Of a stretch of DNA of 27,447 nucleotides, positions 1 to 7,490 are shown piece by piece; position 1 is the stretch's first letter; the number at the start of each line of letters is the position of its first letter. Both the position numbers and the translations under genes were made by a program. The stretch is from the NCBI GenBank assembly GCA_038231615.1, contig JBBRLA010000019.1:1-27447 (forward strand), written 5' to 3'. The notes beneath the pieces were generated by a model that saw only the letters and a program-made list of their open reading frames with translations, was not told the origin of the DNA and searched no databases. Origin of the DNA: JBBRLA01 sp038231615 (GTDB taxonomy: Bacteria > Myxococcota_A > Polyangia > Palsa-1104 > JAEUJZ01).

Positions 1-714
1 CTGTTCAATCAGCTCCCGGCGGCGGCGCTGCTTTTTCACCGCCGCGACCTGTCGCCCTTGCCCGAAGTGGCCCGGGTGAAGATGCGGGACGAGACGCTGC
101 TTTCGGGCAAAAGCCCGAGCGACCTCTTCGACCCCAACGACGCCTTCCGCAAACGGCTGGAGGTCCAGGTCGGCGCGACCACCGACAGCCCGCCCTCGCG
201 GGGCTCGGAGAACGGCAGGTACGTCGTCCCGGGCCTGTCGTGGTCTGCCTCGGACAGCCTGATCACCCTCTTCACCGAGCGCACCGCGTCGATCATCGGG
301 CGTTGCGCCGGGCGGACGCAGCGCCTTTCCGGGGTGTCGCTGCGCGGGGACAATCTGTTCTGCGTCATCCATCTGAGTTCCCTGGATGGCAAGCCGCTCG
401 CGTCGTCGAGGCACCTCTTGCTGACTCCGTCGGCGCGGGCGGAGAATACCGGCGCCGCCTACTCCGCCGATCGCACGAAGATGACCCGGCTGGGGCACGG
501 GCCGATCCTGATGGAAGCGGTGCGGGGCGAAGTGACGCTGCCCGGCGAGGCCCCCTACACGGTGTGGCCTCTGTCGGAGGACGGCAAGCGCCAGGCGCCG
601 CTGCCCGTACACCGGGGCTCAATACCCATCGGCCCCATGGGTGCCCCGCCGGCCCTGGGGCCCGTCTTATGGTACGAAATCGAGCGACCGGCCACGCCGG
701 GGAGCGCCCATTGA
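1..714 (+). CDS. C-terminal part of a glycoside-hydrolase-like protein (5' truncated by window edge)
   Basis: The reading frame is open from base 1, so only the last 237 residues of a longer protein are present. The segment around residues 110-175 (SLDGKPLASSRHLLLT, then RAENTG and GPILMEAV) resembles the beta-rich C-terminal module of large bacterial glycosidase-like proteins, where a phrase of the type 'LDGKPLxxSxxLLLTxxxRxENTG' recurs. The catalytic domain would lie upstream of the window, so substrate and family cannot be named. The stop codon overlaps the TTG start of the symporter gene (ATTGA), which implies co-transcription and perhaps translational coupling. A polysaccharide-breakdown role next to a solute symporter makes sense, but it is inferred from my memory of the family pattern and from context. 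Confidence 0.6.
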   Translation: MFNQLPAAALLFHRRDLSPLPEVARVKMRDETLLSGKSPSDLFDPNDAFRKRLEVQVGATTDSPPSRGSENGRYVVPGLSWSASDSLITLFTERTASIIGRCAGRTQRLSGVSLRGDNLFCVIHLSSLDGKPLASSRHLLLTPSARAENTGAAYSADRTKMTRLGHGPILMEAVRGEVTLPGEAPYTVWPLSEDGKRQAPLPVHRGSIPIGPMGAPPALGPVLWYEIERPATPGSAH

Positions 715-2531
715 CAGGGTCGCCCTTGCACTGGCAGGACTGGGCGGTCATCTCGGTGTACGCGGTCCTGTCCATCGGGTGCGCGCTGTGGTTCGCCCGC
801 CGAAAGAACCACGCCACCGGGGACGACTACATGGTGGCCGGGCGGCGCCTGCCATGGTGGGTGGTGGGCATCGCCGACATCGCCACCGGAGACGGTGCCG
901 ATTCGTACTGGATCTTCGTCTTCTTCACCGGCGGCCTCATCGCCTACTACCGCTTCTTCTGGATCTACGGCATCGTCCTTCTGCCGGTGCAGGTGATCTG
1001 GGCGCGCTACTGGCGCCGGCTGCACCTTCTGAGCCCGGGGCAGATTTATGAGGAACGCTACGGCGGCAAGATGGCCGCGCGCTTCCGGGCCTTCTCATCG
1101 GTCTATGGGGCGCTTTTGACCAACGGGGTGCTCATCGGCTACGTGCTGCAAGGCTTCGCCCAGGCGATGCACCCGTTTTTGGGCTGGCCGCCGGACCTGG
1201 TGCTGCTGTGCTTCTTCGGTACCACCATGGCCTACACGCTGCTCTCGGGGCTTCTGGCGGTGGCGTATACCGACGTCGCGCAGTTCATCCTGGTCATGGG
1301 CGGGCGCATCCTTTTGGCCGGGGTACTGCTGCACGCGGCGGGGGGGCTTTCTGCGGTGCTGGACCGGGTCGAGCAGGTGCGCGGGGCGGCGTTCTTGCAG
1401 CCCTACCCCCCTTCGCTGCCAGCGAACGCCGGGCTGCACGGGGACTTCGCGGTGGACCCGCTTTCGCTGGTGGCGCTGCTCTTGCTGGGGCTGTTCCGAG
1501 TAGCCGACAGTTCCAGTCCGGTGGTGCAGCGGGCGCTGGCCGCGCGCAACGAGATGCACGCTGCGGTGGGGCAGGTGTTCAATGCGGTGCTCTCCCTGGC
1601 GGCGCGGACGCTGCCGATGATCCTGGTGGGGCTGGTGGCGGTGGCCCTTTTGCCGGCGGGGCGCAAGGACACCGACCAGTGGGCGGACCTTTTGCGGGCC
1701 CACGTGGGGCCGGGGCTCCTGGGGCTCTTTCTGGTGGGCATCATCGCCGGGTACATGTCCACGCTGGACGGGCTGATCAATTTTGGCGCCGCGGGGATGC
1801 TCAACGACCTGTACCGGCGGCACATCCACAAAGACGCCAGCGACCGGCAGCAGGTGGCGTTCGGCAGGGTGGCGACGCTGATGGTAATGGGCATGTCGTA
1901 TCTGTGGGCACGGGTGTTGATCGGGAAGATCGACGGGGCGTGGATCAACTTCATCGGGTCGGTGGCTTTGCTGGTGGTGCTGCCGGTGAGCCTCCTGCGC
2001 TGGACGTGGTGGCGGTTGAACATCTGGGGCGAGGTGATTGGCTTCCTTTCGTCGTTCCCGGTGGCGTATGCGGTGTGGTTCGGCTGCGGGCCCATCCCGG
2101 CGTTCAAGGACCGGCCCTACTGGCAGGCGTTCTCGCTGCTCCTGGGCGTTGGCACGGCGGTGATCGTGGCGGTGACGCTGTGCACGCCGCCGGAGCGGCC
2201 GGAGGTGCTGCTGCGCTTCTATCTGAAGGCGCGGCCCCCGGGCTTCTGGGGCCCGGTGGCGGCGGCGGCGGAAGAGGGCAACGGCGCGGCACGGGATGGG
2301 CGGCGGCGGCATGAGCTGTGGCAGGACCTGCAAACGGCGCTCTGCGGCACGGCCTTCTGCGCGTCGCTGGTGGTCGGGATGAGTGCGGGGATTTCGCGGC
2401 ACTTTCTTCTTTGCGGGGTGCTGGGCGTGGCGGCGGCGGGACTGGCGGCGAGCTTTGTGTTCCTGACGATCCGCGGCGAGCGGCTGCGGCGCCGCTATGA
2501 AGCGCACGCCGCGCAGGATGGGCCAGGGTAG
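711..2531 (+). CDS. Sodium:solute symporter (SSS family)
   Basis: This is a 606-residue, strongly hydrophobic protein with about a dozen membrane segments, the usual size for the SSS family. Near the N-terminus it has the family's ARRKN-x-DDYMVAGRRLPWWVVG entry into the first broken helix, followed by ADIATGDGADS in the sodium-site region. Later it has YTLLSGLLAVAYTDVAQ, also typical of SSS carriers. The TTG start at 711 was chosen because it overlaps the upstream stop codon and sits directly before the first helix; the open frame reaches further upstream only as a shadow of the previous gene. The protein would import a solute (sugar, amino acid or organic acid) with sodium across the inner membrane. 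The neighbouring glycosidase-like gene suggests a carbohydrate, but the substrate cannot be read from sequence. Confidence 0.9.
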   Translation: MTGSPLHWQDWAVISVYAVLSIGCALWFARRKNHATGDDYMVAGRRLPWWVVGIADIATGDGADSYWIFVFFTGGLIAYYRFFWIYGIVLLPVQVIWARYWRRLHLLSPGQIYEERYGGKMAARFRAFSSVYGALLTNGVLIGYVLQGFAQAMHPFLGWPPDLVLLCFFGTTMAYTLLSGLLAVAYTDVAQFILVMGGRILLAGVLLHAAGGLSAVLDRVEQVRGAAFLQPYPPSLPANAGLHGDFAVDPLSLVALLLLGLFRVADSSSPVVQRALAARNEMHAAVGQVFNAVLSLAARTLPMILVGLVAVALLPAGRKDTDQWADLLRAHVGPGLLGLFLVGIIAGYMSTLDGLINFGAAGMLNDLYRRHIHKDASDRQQVAFGRVATLMVMGMSYLWARVLIGKIDGAWINFIGSVALLVVLPVSLLRWTWWRLNIWGEVIGFLSSFPVAYAVWFGCGPIPAFKDRPYWQAFSLLLGVGTAVIVAVTLCTPPERPEVLLRFYLKARPPGFWGPVAAAAEEGNGAARDGRRRHELWQDLQTALCGTAFCASLVVGMSAGISRHFLLCGVLGVAAAGLAASFVFLTIRGERLRRRYEAHAAQDGPG

Positions 2532-2546
2532 TCTCGATCGATGCGC

Positions 2547-2648
2547 TCGCAAGGTCCGCCTGACGCGATGGAGGGTGCTGCGTTCATAGGCCGGCAATCC
2601 GGCCAGCCCGTAGACATCTCGCAAGCTCCGCCTGACGCGATGGAGGGT
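2547..2648. repeat. Two-copy 30-bp direct repeat flanking a perfect hairpin
   Basis: Copies at 2547-2576 and 2619-2648 differ at one base and have a 72-bp period. Each carries the core CGCCTGACGCGATGGAGGGT. Between them GGCCGG-CAAT-CCGGCC (2589-2604) forms a perfect 6-bp stem with a tetraloop. The element sits just after the symporter stop and, if read in frame, would duplicate the peptide PPDAMEG at the front of the next gene. It looks like an intergenic repeat element rather than coding sequence. Confidence 0.75.
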
Positions 2649-3575
2649 ACACTTGCACGGGACGCCGTGCGTTCGCCGGTGCGAGTGGCGGTGGTGCCGG
2701 CGGCGGGGCTGGGGACGCGGCTCTTGCCGGCGACGCTGGCGGTGGACAAGGAGCTGCTTCCGCTGGGGCTTCATCCGGCGATCTTCGCGACACTGCTGGA
2801 GGCCGAGGCCGCGGGGATCGAGGAGCTGGTGGTGGTGCTCTCGCCGGGGAAGGAGCGGGTGCGGCGGTTTCTGTCGCCGGCCCATTGGGAGGCGGCGACC
2901 CATCTGGAGACGATGGCGCCGCTCCTGAAGGTGCTCTCGCGGCTCTCGGTGCGCTTCGTCGAGCAGCTGCGGCCCTGCGGGTCGCTGGACGCCATTGAGC
3001 GGGGCTTGGTCGGGGTCGAGCTGCCCTGCGCGGTGCTCTATCCAGACCTGGTGTACCTGCCGGACCAGCGGGGGCTGGTGGCACTGCTCGGGGCCCATGC
3101 CCGCTGCGGGGAGATGGTCTTTGGACTTTACCAGGCACCCACGGACGAGGCGGCGCGGGCGCGGCGCGGGCCGTCGGCGCGGGCGATCCTTGCCGGCGAG
3201 GCCGAACGCGGAGAGGCAGCCCGGGACGGCGCCGATGATCGAGCAGGGCCGCGCCGCATCGTAAAGGTGGAGGCGCCGGCAGGGCCGCCCACCGCGAGGG
3301 AAGTGCGCACGACCTTCGGCTACATCCACACGGAAGCCTGCACCGAGGCACTGGAGCGGGCCTGCCGGCCTGAATCGGGCGCCGCGGGAGTGAAGACAAA
3401 CGCGCCCCTGGACGATCGGCGATACCTGGACGCCTTGAACTGGCTGGCCTCAGCGGGCACACTTTATGGGGTGATGCTCCCCGGAGAGGTGCTGGACCTG
3501 GGGGTCGCCCCCGGATACCTCGACGCGGCCCGCCGCTTCGCCGCAGGAGAGGCCCACCTGAGAGGCACGCGATAA
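2640..3575 (+). CDS. GalU-like nucleotidyltransferase (sugar-1-phosphate nucleotidylyltransferase family)
   Basis: From the ATG at 2640 this is 311 residues, close to the roughly 300 of UTP-glucose-1-phosphate uridylyltransferases. The nucleotide-binding signature PAAGLGTRLLPAT lies at about residues 20-32, followed by VDKELLPLG with the conserved lysine near residue 37. GVAPGYLDAARRF near the end matches the 'G-x-x-x-GY-x-A' close of GalU proteins. Such enzymes make NDP-sugars for glycan synthesis in the cytoplasm. The start is uncertain: ATG at 2541 and 2568 are in frame but place the 30-bp repeat inside the protein, and GTG 2667 is also possible. The middle (about 195-250) has a low-complexity Ala/Arg/Glu-rich stretch that may be an insertion. 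The sulfatase gene begins 2 bp after the stop codon, so the two are probably co-transcribed. The specific sugar is not known. Confidence 0.8.
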   Translation: MEGTLARDAVRSPVRVAVVPAAGLGTRLLPATLAVDKELLPLGLHPAIFATLLEAEAAGIEELVVVLSPGKERVRRFLSPAHWEAATHLETMAPLLKVLSRLSVRFVEQLRPCGSLDAIERGLVGVELPCAVLYPDLVYLPDQRGLVALLGAHARCGEMVFGLYQAPTDEAARARRGPSARAILAGEAERGEAARDGADDRAGPRRIVKVEAPAGPPTAREVRTTFGYIHTEACTEALERACRPESGAAGVKTNAPLDDRRYLDALNWLASAGTLYGVMLPGEVLDLGVAPGYLDAARRFAAGEAHLRGTR

Positions 3576-3577
3576 CG

Positions 3578-4882
3578 ATGCTGATGCCGACCAACAACCG
3601 CCGCAACCTGATCCTCGTCACCATCGACGCCTGGCGGGCGGACTTCGTCGCGACCCACGCCGGGGTGCCGCTGTGCCCGGCGCTTTCGGCAATCGACGAC
3701 CGGACGGTGCGCTTCGACCATTTTTATGCCAATGGGCCCTGGACCACGCCGCCGCTGGTGTCGATCTTCACCGGCCAGAGCCCGGCGCAGCACCAGGCGT
3801 TCTACGAGTGGTCGGCCCCTCGCGAAGGGGGCCCCGGGCTGGCGGCGCGGCTGGCACAGGCGGGTTACGCAGTGCCCAACCTGTGCTACCTGAATCGGGT
3901 GGGCGGCTACCAGAACCTGGGCTATGACCCGACGACGTCCCCGGGGTATCCGCGGGGGCCGGAGGACGACACGCTGATAGCGGCGATGCGCGAGCACCGG
4001 AATCGGCGGGAACCGTTCTTCCTGTGGTACCACTACAAGTTCGTCCACCTGCCCTACTGGGCCAAGGAACCCTACCGGCGGCAGATGGGCATCGACGAGG
4101 GCGCCATCCCGGAACGGCTGCGGGAATCGGTATGCACCGGCTTCGTGGTGCCGCGGCAGCAGGCTCACCTCTTGCCCGAGGACCGGGAGCTGGTGCAACG
4201 GCTCTACGCGGCCGGCGTGCTGGAGATGAACGACTTCTTGTATCGGGTGCTGGAAGAGCTGTGCCGGGGGGACCTGCTGGAGCGCACCAGCCTGGTACTG
4301 ACCGCCGATCACGGGGAGGAACTTCTGGACCATGGGCACGTGGGGCACGCCTCCACCGCGCACCACGCGATCCTGAACGAGGAGGTGCTGCGCGTCCCGC
4401 TGCTCATCGCGGACGGCAGGGTGAAGGGGCCGCGGACGGTGGCGACGCGGGTGCAGGGAATGGACCTTTTTTCTACCATGCTCTCGCTGGCCGGGGTGGG
4501 GGCGAGCCAGAGTGAGAATGAAAATGGGGATGCCGGGGTGGGGGTTTGCGAGGGCGGAGTGGCGCCGGTCGATCTATCGCCGGTGGTGCTGGATGAGGGG
4601 TCGCCACTGCCCGCGGAAGATCGAGTGTTCTACTTCCACAGCGCCCGCATGGGCTATCTGACGCCCCGCTCGCAGGAGGGGCAGGTCATCGAGGCGATCT
4701 CGGATGGACGGACGAAGTACATCGCCGAGCAGTACGAGGTCCCTCGGGAATTGCGCTACGATCTGGTGAACGATCCCGAGGAACAGAACCCGTTGGTGGC
4801 GCAGGACGAGGAGATGGCCTCTGCCCGAGCGCGGCTAGCGGAGGTGCGCGCGGCCCTGCTAGGGCAATTCGGTTCAGTGTGA
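3578..4882 (+). CDS. Sulfatase / alkaline-phosphatase-superfamily hydrolase
   Basis: This 434-residue protein follows the fold order of the sulfatase family. The N-terminal strand NLILVTIDAWRAD has metal-binding Asp17, the nucleophile region is GPWTTPPLVSIFTG (residues 53-66), and the second metal site is LTADHGEELLDHGHVGH (Asp244, His245, His257). The usual Cys/Ser-x-Pro-x-Arg formylglycine motif is replaced by Thr-Thr-Pro-Pro-Leu. A Thr nucleophile, as in phosphoglycerol or phosphoethanolamine transferases of the same superfamily, is therefore more likely than a true formylglycine sulfatase. No signal peptide is visible at the chosen start, so a cytoplasmic location is expected. It is spaced 2 bp from the GalU-like gene. 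Near residue 310 a 13-bp direct repeat (4490-4502 and 4532-4544) duplicates AGVG in frame. The substrate is unknown. Confidence 0.85.
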   Translation: MLMPTNNRRNLILVTIDAWRADFVATHAGVPLCPALSAIDDRTVRFDHFYANGPWTTPPLVSIFTGQSPAQHQAFYEWSAPREGGPGLAARLAQAGYAVPNLCYLNRVGGYQNLGYDPTTSPGYPRGPEDDTLIAAMREHRNRREPFFLWYHYKFVHLPYWAKEPYRRQMGIDEGAIPERLRESVCTGFVVPRQQAHLLPEDRELVQRLYAAGVLEMNDFLYRVLEELCRGDLLERTSLVLTADHGEELLDHGHVGHASTAHHAILNEEVLRVPLLIADGRVKGPRTVATRVQGMDLFSTMLSLAGVGASQSENENGDAGVGVCEGGVAPVDLSPVVLDEGSPLPAEDRVFYFHSARMGYLTPRSQEGQVIEAISDGRTKYIAEQYEVPRELRYDLVNDPEEQNPLVAQDEEMASARARLAEVRAALLGQFGSV

Positions 4883-5251
4883 GGGCGGATCGGAGGCCGG
4901 GAACGACTCCATCGAGGCTTCGTCCACGTGGTCGTGCTTGATCTCGCCGCCTACCAGGCGCTTGCCCAGGAGTTGCTTGCCGCGCTCGGTGAGAAGGCGG
5001 CTCTGGTGCTGCACATCGCGGAAGAAGTGGGCCAGCTTGTGGTCGCCCGCCCGCTCCGCGTCCTGTATGTAGCGTTCGTAGGTATGCGTCCCGTCCAGCA
5101 AGTGATAGAGTACGCTGATGAGGTTGTAGACCTCATCGCTGGCCCCGGTGGATGCGCCCGGGGGTCTGGTTTCCGTGCCGATCGCGTTTCCCATGGACAC
5201 AATGTGGGGCCTCGACGCAGGCGCGGCCATGCGATTCGTACCAGATGCCAC
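4874..5251 (-). CDS. Small ferritin-like helical protein with ESFPASDPPS tail
   Basis: This is 125 residues from GTG 5251; ATG 5230 and ATG 5194 are alternative starts. The central part (EVYNLISVLYHLLDGTHTYERYIQDAERAGDHKLAHFFRDV) reads as a helical pair of the PA2169/DUF2383 or related ferritin-like kind, with His and Glu residues but no obvious complete di-iron site. The C-terminus DEASMESFPASDPPSH is a phrase found at the end of many small proteobacterial stress proteins. Its function is unknown, and related proteins are often induced by stress. Its 3' end overlaps the sulfatase stop region by 9 bp in convergent orientation. It is transcribed divergently from the lipoprotein gene across a roughly 75-bp spacer. 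Confidence 0.7.
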   Translation of the reverse strand: MASGTNRMAAPASRPHIVSMGNAIGTETRPPGASTGASDEVYNLISVLYHLLDGTHTYERYIQDAERAGDHKLAHFFRDVQHQSRLLTERGKQLLGKRLVGGEIKHDHVDEASMESFPASDPPSH

Positions 5252-5283
5252 GTCTCACCCCTTGTGCGCCGCTCCTGACTGCC

Positions 5284-5311
5284 TTGCCGAGGCGTTTCTC
5301 GTAGCTACATT
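5284..5311 (+). promoter_or_regulatory. Possible sigma70-type promoter for the lipoprotein gene
   Basis: TTGCCG (5284-5289) and TACATT (5306-5311) are separated by 16 bp in the short divergent spacer. The fit is moderate (4 of 6 at the -10). Transcription would start around 5318, leaving a very short leader before ATG 5329. Confidence 0.3.
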
Positions 5312-5328
5312 GATATCAGGTGGATCAG

Positions 5329-6051
5329 ATGTTGGCAGTCAGAGGTACACGTCTCGCCATCGTCGCCTGCGCCAGCCTGAGCATGCTTCTGGGTGGTTGT
5401 GCCGCGCGTCGACACCGACACCGGCGACCCTCGCCTCCGATTTCCGGGAGCTCGGGCCCGATGTGCAGCGAGAAGCAACTGCGCTGCGCCCCGGGATCGG
5501 AACTGGACGAGGTCATGGACACGCTCCCTTTTGAAATCTCATCTGATGGGCTGGACGAGGCCCCGGAGGATGACGGCGAAGACGAGGAAGTACAGGAACC
5601 GCAGCCGGAGCGGACCCGTCGGTACGTAGCGCCGCACTCGCGGCTGGCCCGACAATCGAAGCAGAATGACGAGCAAGCTCACGAAGAGCGTCTGCAAGCA
5701 GCCCAGCTTTTCCCCAAAAGTCCCGAGGAGGCGGACATTCCGCCAGACGACGATGTGCTCCCGGCGGTCCAGTCGGCGGGCCTGGCGGTGTCACGGCCGG
5801 CCCCGGCGAAGGGCGGGGTCAAGAAGAAGGTGCACCTGGCGATCTCCTCCGCTGGGCCGGGCTTGGTAGTGGGAGACTGGAACCTGGGGGTCACGGTGAA
5901 GACGGGCACGGATGATGATTCGGACAATGAAACCAACCGTCTGCGGGCACGACGCAAGGAGGAGGACGAGGCGGAAGCCCGCCGCCGCGGGGAATTGCCG
6001 CCCAACTTCCTGAAGGGGATCGTCGTCCCCCCACGCACCCCCCCACGATAA
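5329..6051 (+). CDS. Putative lipoprotein, charged low-complexity protein of unknown function
   Basis: From ATG 5329 this is 240 residues; GTG 5320 is an alternative. AGGTGG at 5318-5323 could serve as the ribosome site for the ATG. The N-terminus has the basic residues R-G-T-R, a hydrophobic stretch and the lipobox LLGGC (Cys at residue 24), so export and lipid modification at the membrane are predicted. The mature part has an acidic segment (residues 70-90, Asp/Glu runs), an Arg/Gln/Glu-rich middle, a short ordered-looking patch (KKKVHLAISSAGPGLVVGDWNLGVTVKTG) and a basic, proline-rich end. I recognise no domain. The composition suggests a mostly disordered periplasmic or surface protein. 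Shadow frames in the region lack any better candidate. Confidence 0.65.
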   Translation: MLAVRGTRLAIVACASLSMLLGGCAARRHRHRRPSPPISGSSGPMCSEKQLRCAPGSELDEVMDTLPFEISSDGLDEAPEDDGEDEEVQEPQPERTRRYVAPHSRLARQSKQNDEQAHEERLQAAQLFPKSPEEADIPPDDDVLPAVQSAGLAVSRPAPAKGGVKKKVHLAISSAGPGLVVGDWNLGVTVKTGTDDDSDNETNRLRARRKEEDEAEARRRGELPPNFLKGIVVPPRTPPR

Positions 6052-6055
6052 CTAC

Positions 6056-6107
6056 CCGATCCCAGCCCAGGCTGGCGCGCGGTGGCGCAGACTTGGGCTG
6101 CGATCGG
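6056..6107. terminator. Long hairpin between convergent genes, possible bidirectional terminator
   Basis: Arms 6056-6069 and 6094-6107 (CCGATCCCAGCCCA and its complement) pair at 13 of 14 positions with a 24-nt loop. The hairpin lies exactly between two convergent stop codons. There is no run of T on either side, so Rho-independent termination is not certain. Confidence 0.5.
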
Positions 6108-6130
6108 ACAGCTTGGCGAAGTAGCGAGAC

Positions 6131-6640
6131 CTACGCCTTGACGTGATGGGCGCGCTTCATGTCCCGGATGCGGTCATGGGTCTGCTTGACCGTGACGAAC
6201 TGCCGGTCGATGAGGATGCGCACCTCGGACGGCAGGTCTTCCTTCATCAGGGCCTCGCGGTAGTTCTTTACCGCGGAGTCCTCCCCCCGCTCGCACTCGT
6301 CGATGATGGCGGTCTCGTCCTTGCCGGTCACCGCGGCCTTCAGGTCGATCCAGCCCCGGTGGATGGCCCCCGCCACGGTGCCGGTCTTCTCGGGATCGCC
6401 GCCAAGCCGGCGGACCTCGGACTGCAACTCGGTGGCCAACTGGGCGCGCTGCTGGGCATAGGTGCCAAAGAGCGTCTTCAGCTCGCTGCTCTTGATCCCC
6501 TCGGCAGCAGAACGGAATCCATCCTGCCCGTCTTTCAGGGTCTCGATCAGATTGTTGAGAATCCCGACGATGTGGTCGTTCCCCGCCGCGGCGGAGTCCG
6601 GATTGCGCTGCTGACTGCCGGGTACGTTCTGCTGGATCAT
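6131..6640 (-). CDS. PA2169 family four-helix-bundle protein (DUF2383)
   Basis: This is 169 residues from ATG 6640, chosen because AAGGAGGA stands 4-5 bases upstream; the in-frame ATG at 6679 has no such site. The segment ILNNLIETLKDGQDGFRSAAEGIK followed by FGTYAQQRAQLATELQSEVRRLGGDPEKTGTVAGAIHRGW closely matches the DUF2383/PA2169 pattern of a ferritin-like four-helix bundle, with conserved Glu and Asp residues in each helix. Family members have no settled biochemical role and are often stress-associated. A related small protein lies nearby at 4874-5251. The gene follows the RidA-like gene on the same strand, but the gap of about 150 bp holds a hairpin, so it may have its own promoter. Confidence 0.88.
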   Translation of the reverse strand: MIQQNVPGSQQRNPDSAAAGNDHIVGILNNLIETLKDGQDGFRSAAEGIKSSELKTLFGTYAQQRAQLATELQSEVRRLGGDPEKTGTVAGAIHRGWIDLKAAVTGKDETAIIDECERGEDSAVKNYREALMKEDLPSEVRILIDRQFVTVKQTHDRIRDMKRAHHVKA

Positions 6641-6738
6641 GACATCCTCCTTCTTGCCTTTTGAGTCAATGCCCAGCAAAGATAGGGATCGGCAGGCCCG
6701 GAGGCAAGGCGCAAGGCCACAGAAGGTATCGGCGAGTA

Positions 6739-6763
6739 CCTGCTTGGTAAGATGGCAAGCAGG
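6739..6763. terminator. 8-bp perfect hairpin downstream of the RidA-like gene
   Basis: CCTGCTTG (6739-6746) and CAAGCAGG (6756-6763) pair perfectly around a 9-nt loop. The hairpin lies 26 bp past the RidA-like stop codon on the - strand. No T-tract follows, so it is a possible but weak terminator. Confidence 0.35.
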
Positions 6764-6788
6764 CGCCCGCCGGGACGGCCGGGCCTGG

Positions 6789-7349
6789 TTACTCCTTCGT
6801 CACCTTGTAGGCGACGACGTTGGCGACCTCGATTTGATAGTTCAGGTTGAGCGATGAGGTCCCGATGGTGGCCCGGGCGGGGGCGCAGGAGAAGTAGTCC
6901 CGGTAGACCAAGTTCATCTCGGCCCAGTAGTCCATGTTTTTTAGAAAGACCATCAGGTTCACCACCCGGGACAGGCTGGTCCCCATCTTGTCGAGCCCGT
7001 TCTTCACATTCTCGAAGGCCAGGCGAAACTGCGCCTTGGGCTCCAGGCTGGGCACGGCGCCGGTGGGGTCGGTGGGGATGAAGCCGCTGCAGCGGATGCG
7101 CACCGTCTTCAGCTTGTGCAGCCGGCACAGGTCCTCCTCGAAGTAGTCGCAGAAAAGCCCCTCTTGGCGATCGATCTGCTTGCCCAGGAGCTTGCGGCCG
7201 TCCCCCAAGACCAGATCCAGCAAGCGGTCCCGCGTCGCGAAGGACAGGTGGTGGGCCTGATCCAGGGTCAGGCGGTCGAGCACGGCCAGGTTGGCTGGAC
7301 CGGGCTGGGAAAAATCTATACGCAAATTCATCGAATCGCTTTCATTCAT
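6789..7349 (-). CDS. RidA-family (YjgF/YER057c/UK114) protein with N-terminal extension
   Basis: This is 186 residues from ATG 7349, which has AAGGAGG 5-6 bases upstream. Residues about 77-184 form a RidA domain. It has FENVKNGLDKMGTSLSRVVNLMVFLKNM (the helix and strand 'NxxxxLxxxGxxxxxVVxxxVfLxdm') and APARATIGTSSLNLNYQIEVANVVA with Arg159 and Glu174. These correspond to the Arg and Glu that, in enamine/imine deaminase members, bind the substrate carboxylate and help catalysis. Standard RidA is about 130 residues, so the first 75 residues are an unexplained extension (QAHHLSFATRDRLLDLVLGDGRK and onwards). RidA proteins remove reactive 2-aminoacrylate or related enamines in the cytoplasm. The activity of this extended form is inferred only. 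Confidence 0.85.
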   Translation of the reverse strand: MNESDSMNLRIDFSQPGPANLAVLDRLTLDQAHHLSFATRDRLLDLVLGDGRKLLGKQIDRQEGLFCDYFEEDLCRLHKLKTVRIRCSGFIPTDPTGAVPSLEPKAQFRLAFENVKNGLDKMGTSLSRVVNLMVFLKNMDYWAEMNLVYRDYFSCAPARATIGTSSLNLNYQIEVANVVAYKVTKE

Positions 7350-7416
7350 GGGACGCCTCCTTGGGGCTTTTTGCGGGTGCTACGCAAGCATTTCCGTGCT
7401 ACCCCTGTCAAGGGCA

Positions 7417-7445
7417 TTGACGCCTTTCACCCCGTCGGGTAAACA
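7417..7445 (+). promoter_or_regulatory. Candidate promoter for the methyltransferase gene
   Basis: TTGACG (7417-7422), a 17-bp spacer and TAAACA (7440-7445) lie upstream of ATG 7491. The -35 box is strong and the -10 box weak (3 of 6). Confidence 0.35.
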
Positions 7446-7451
7446 TGGCGA

Positions 7452-7464
7452 AATGAGTCTCATT
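7452..7464. promoter_or_regulatory. Palindromic operator-like site AATGAGTCTCATT
   Basis: A perfect 6+1+6 palindrome lies just downstream of the candidate -10 box and 27 bp before the methyltransferase start, a position suited to a repressor. It matches 10 of 13 bases of the Fur-box core AATGATAATCATT. Binding by Fur is only a suggestion. Confidence 0.3.
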
Positions 7465-7490
7465 GGAGACATTGCGCAAAGGGACTGAGC

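Noticed and set aside
240..710. N-terminal extension of the symporter frame back to 240
   Set aside because: Arg/Ala/Gly-rich, overlaps the glycosidase-like gene in another frame, and precedes the normal family start.
1095..3329. 744-residue open frame on the - strand
   Set aside because: It is antisense to the symporter and GalU-like genes, extremely rich in Arg, Pro, His and Gln, and has no domain; it is a GC-driven shadow.
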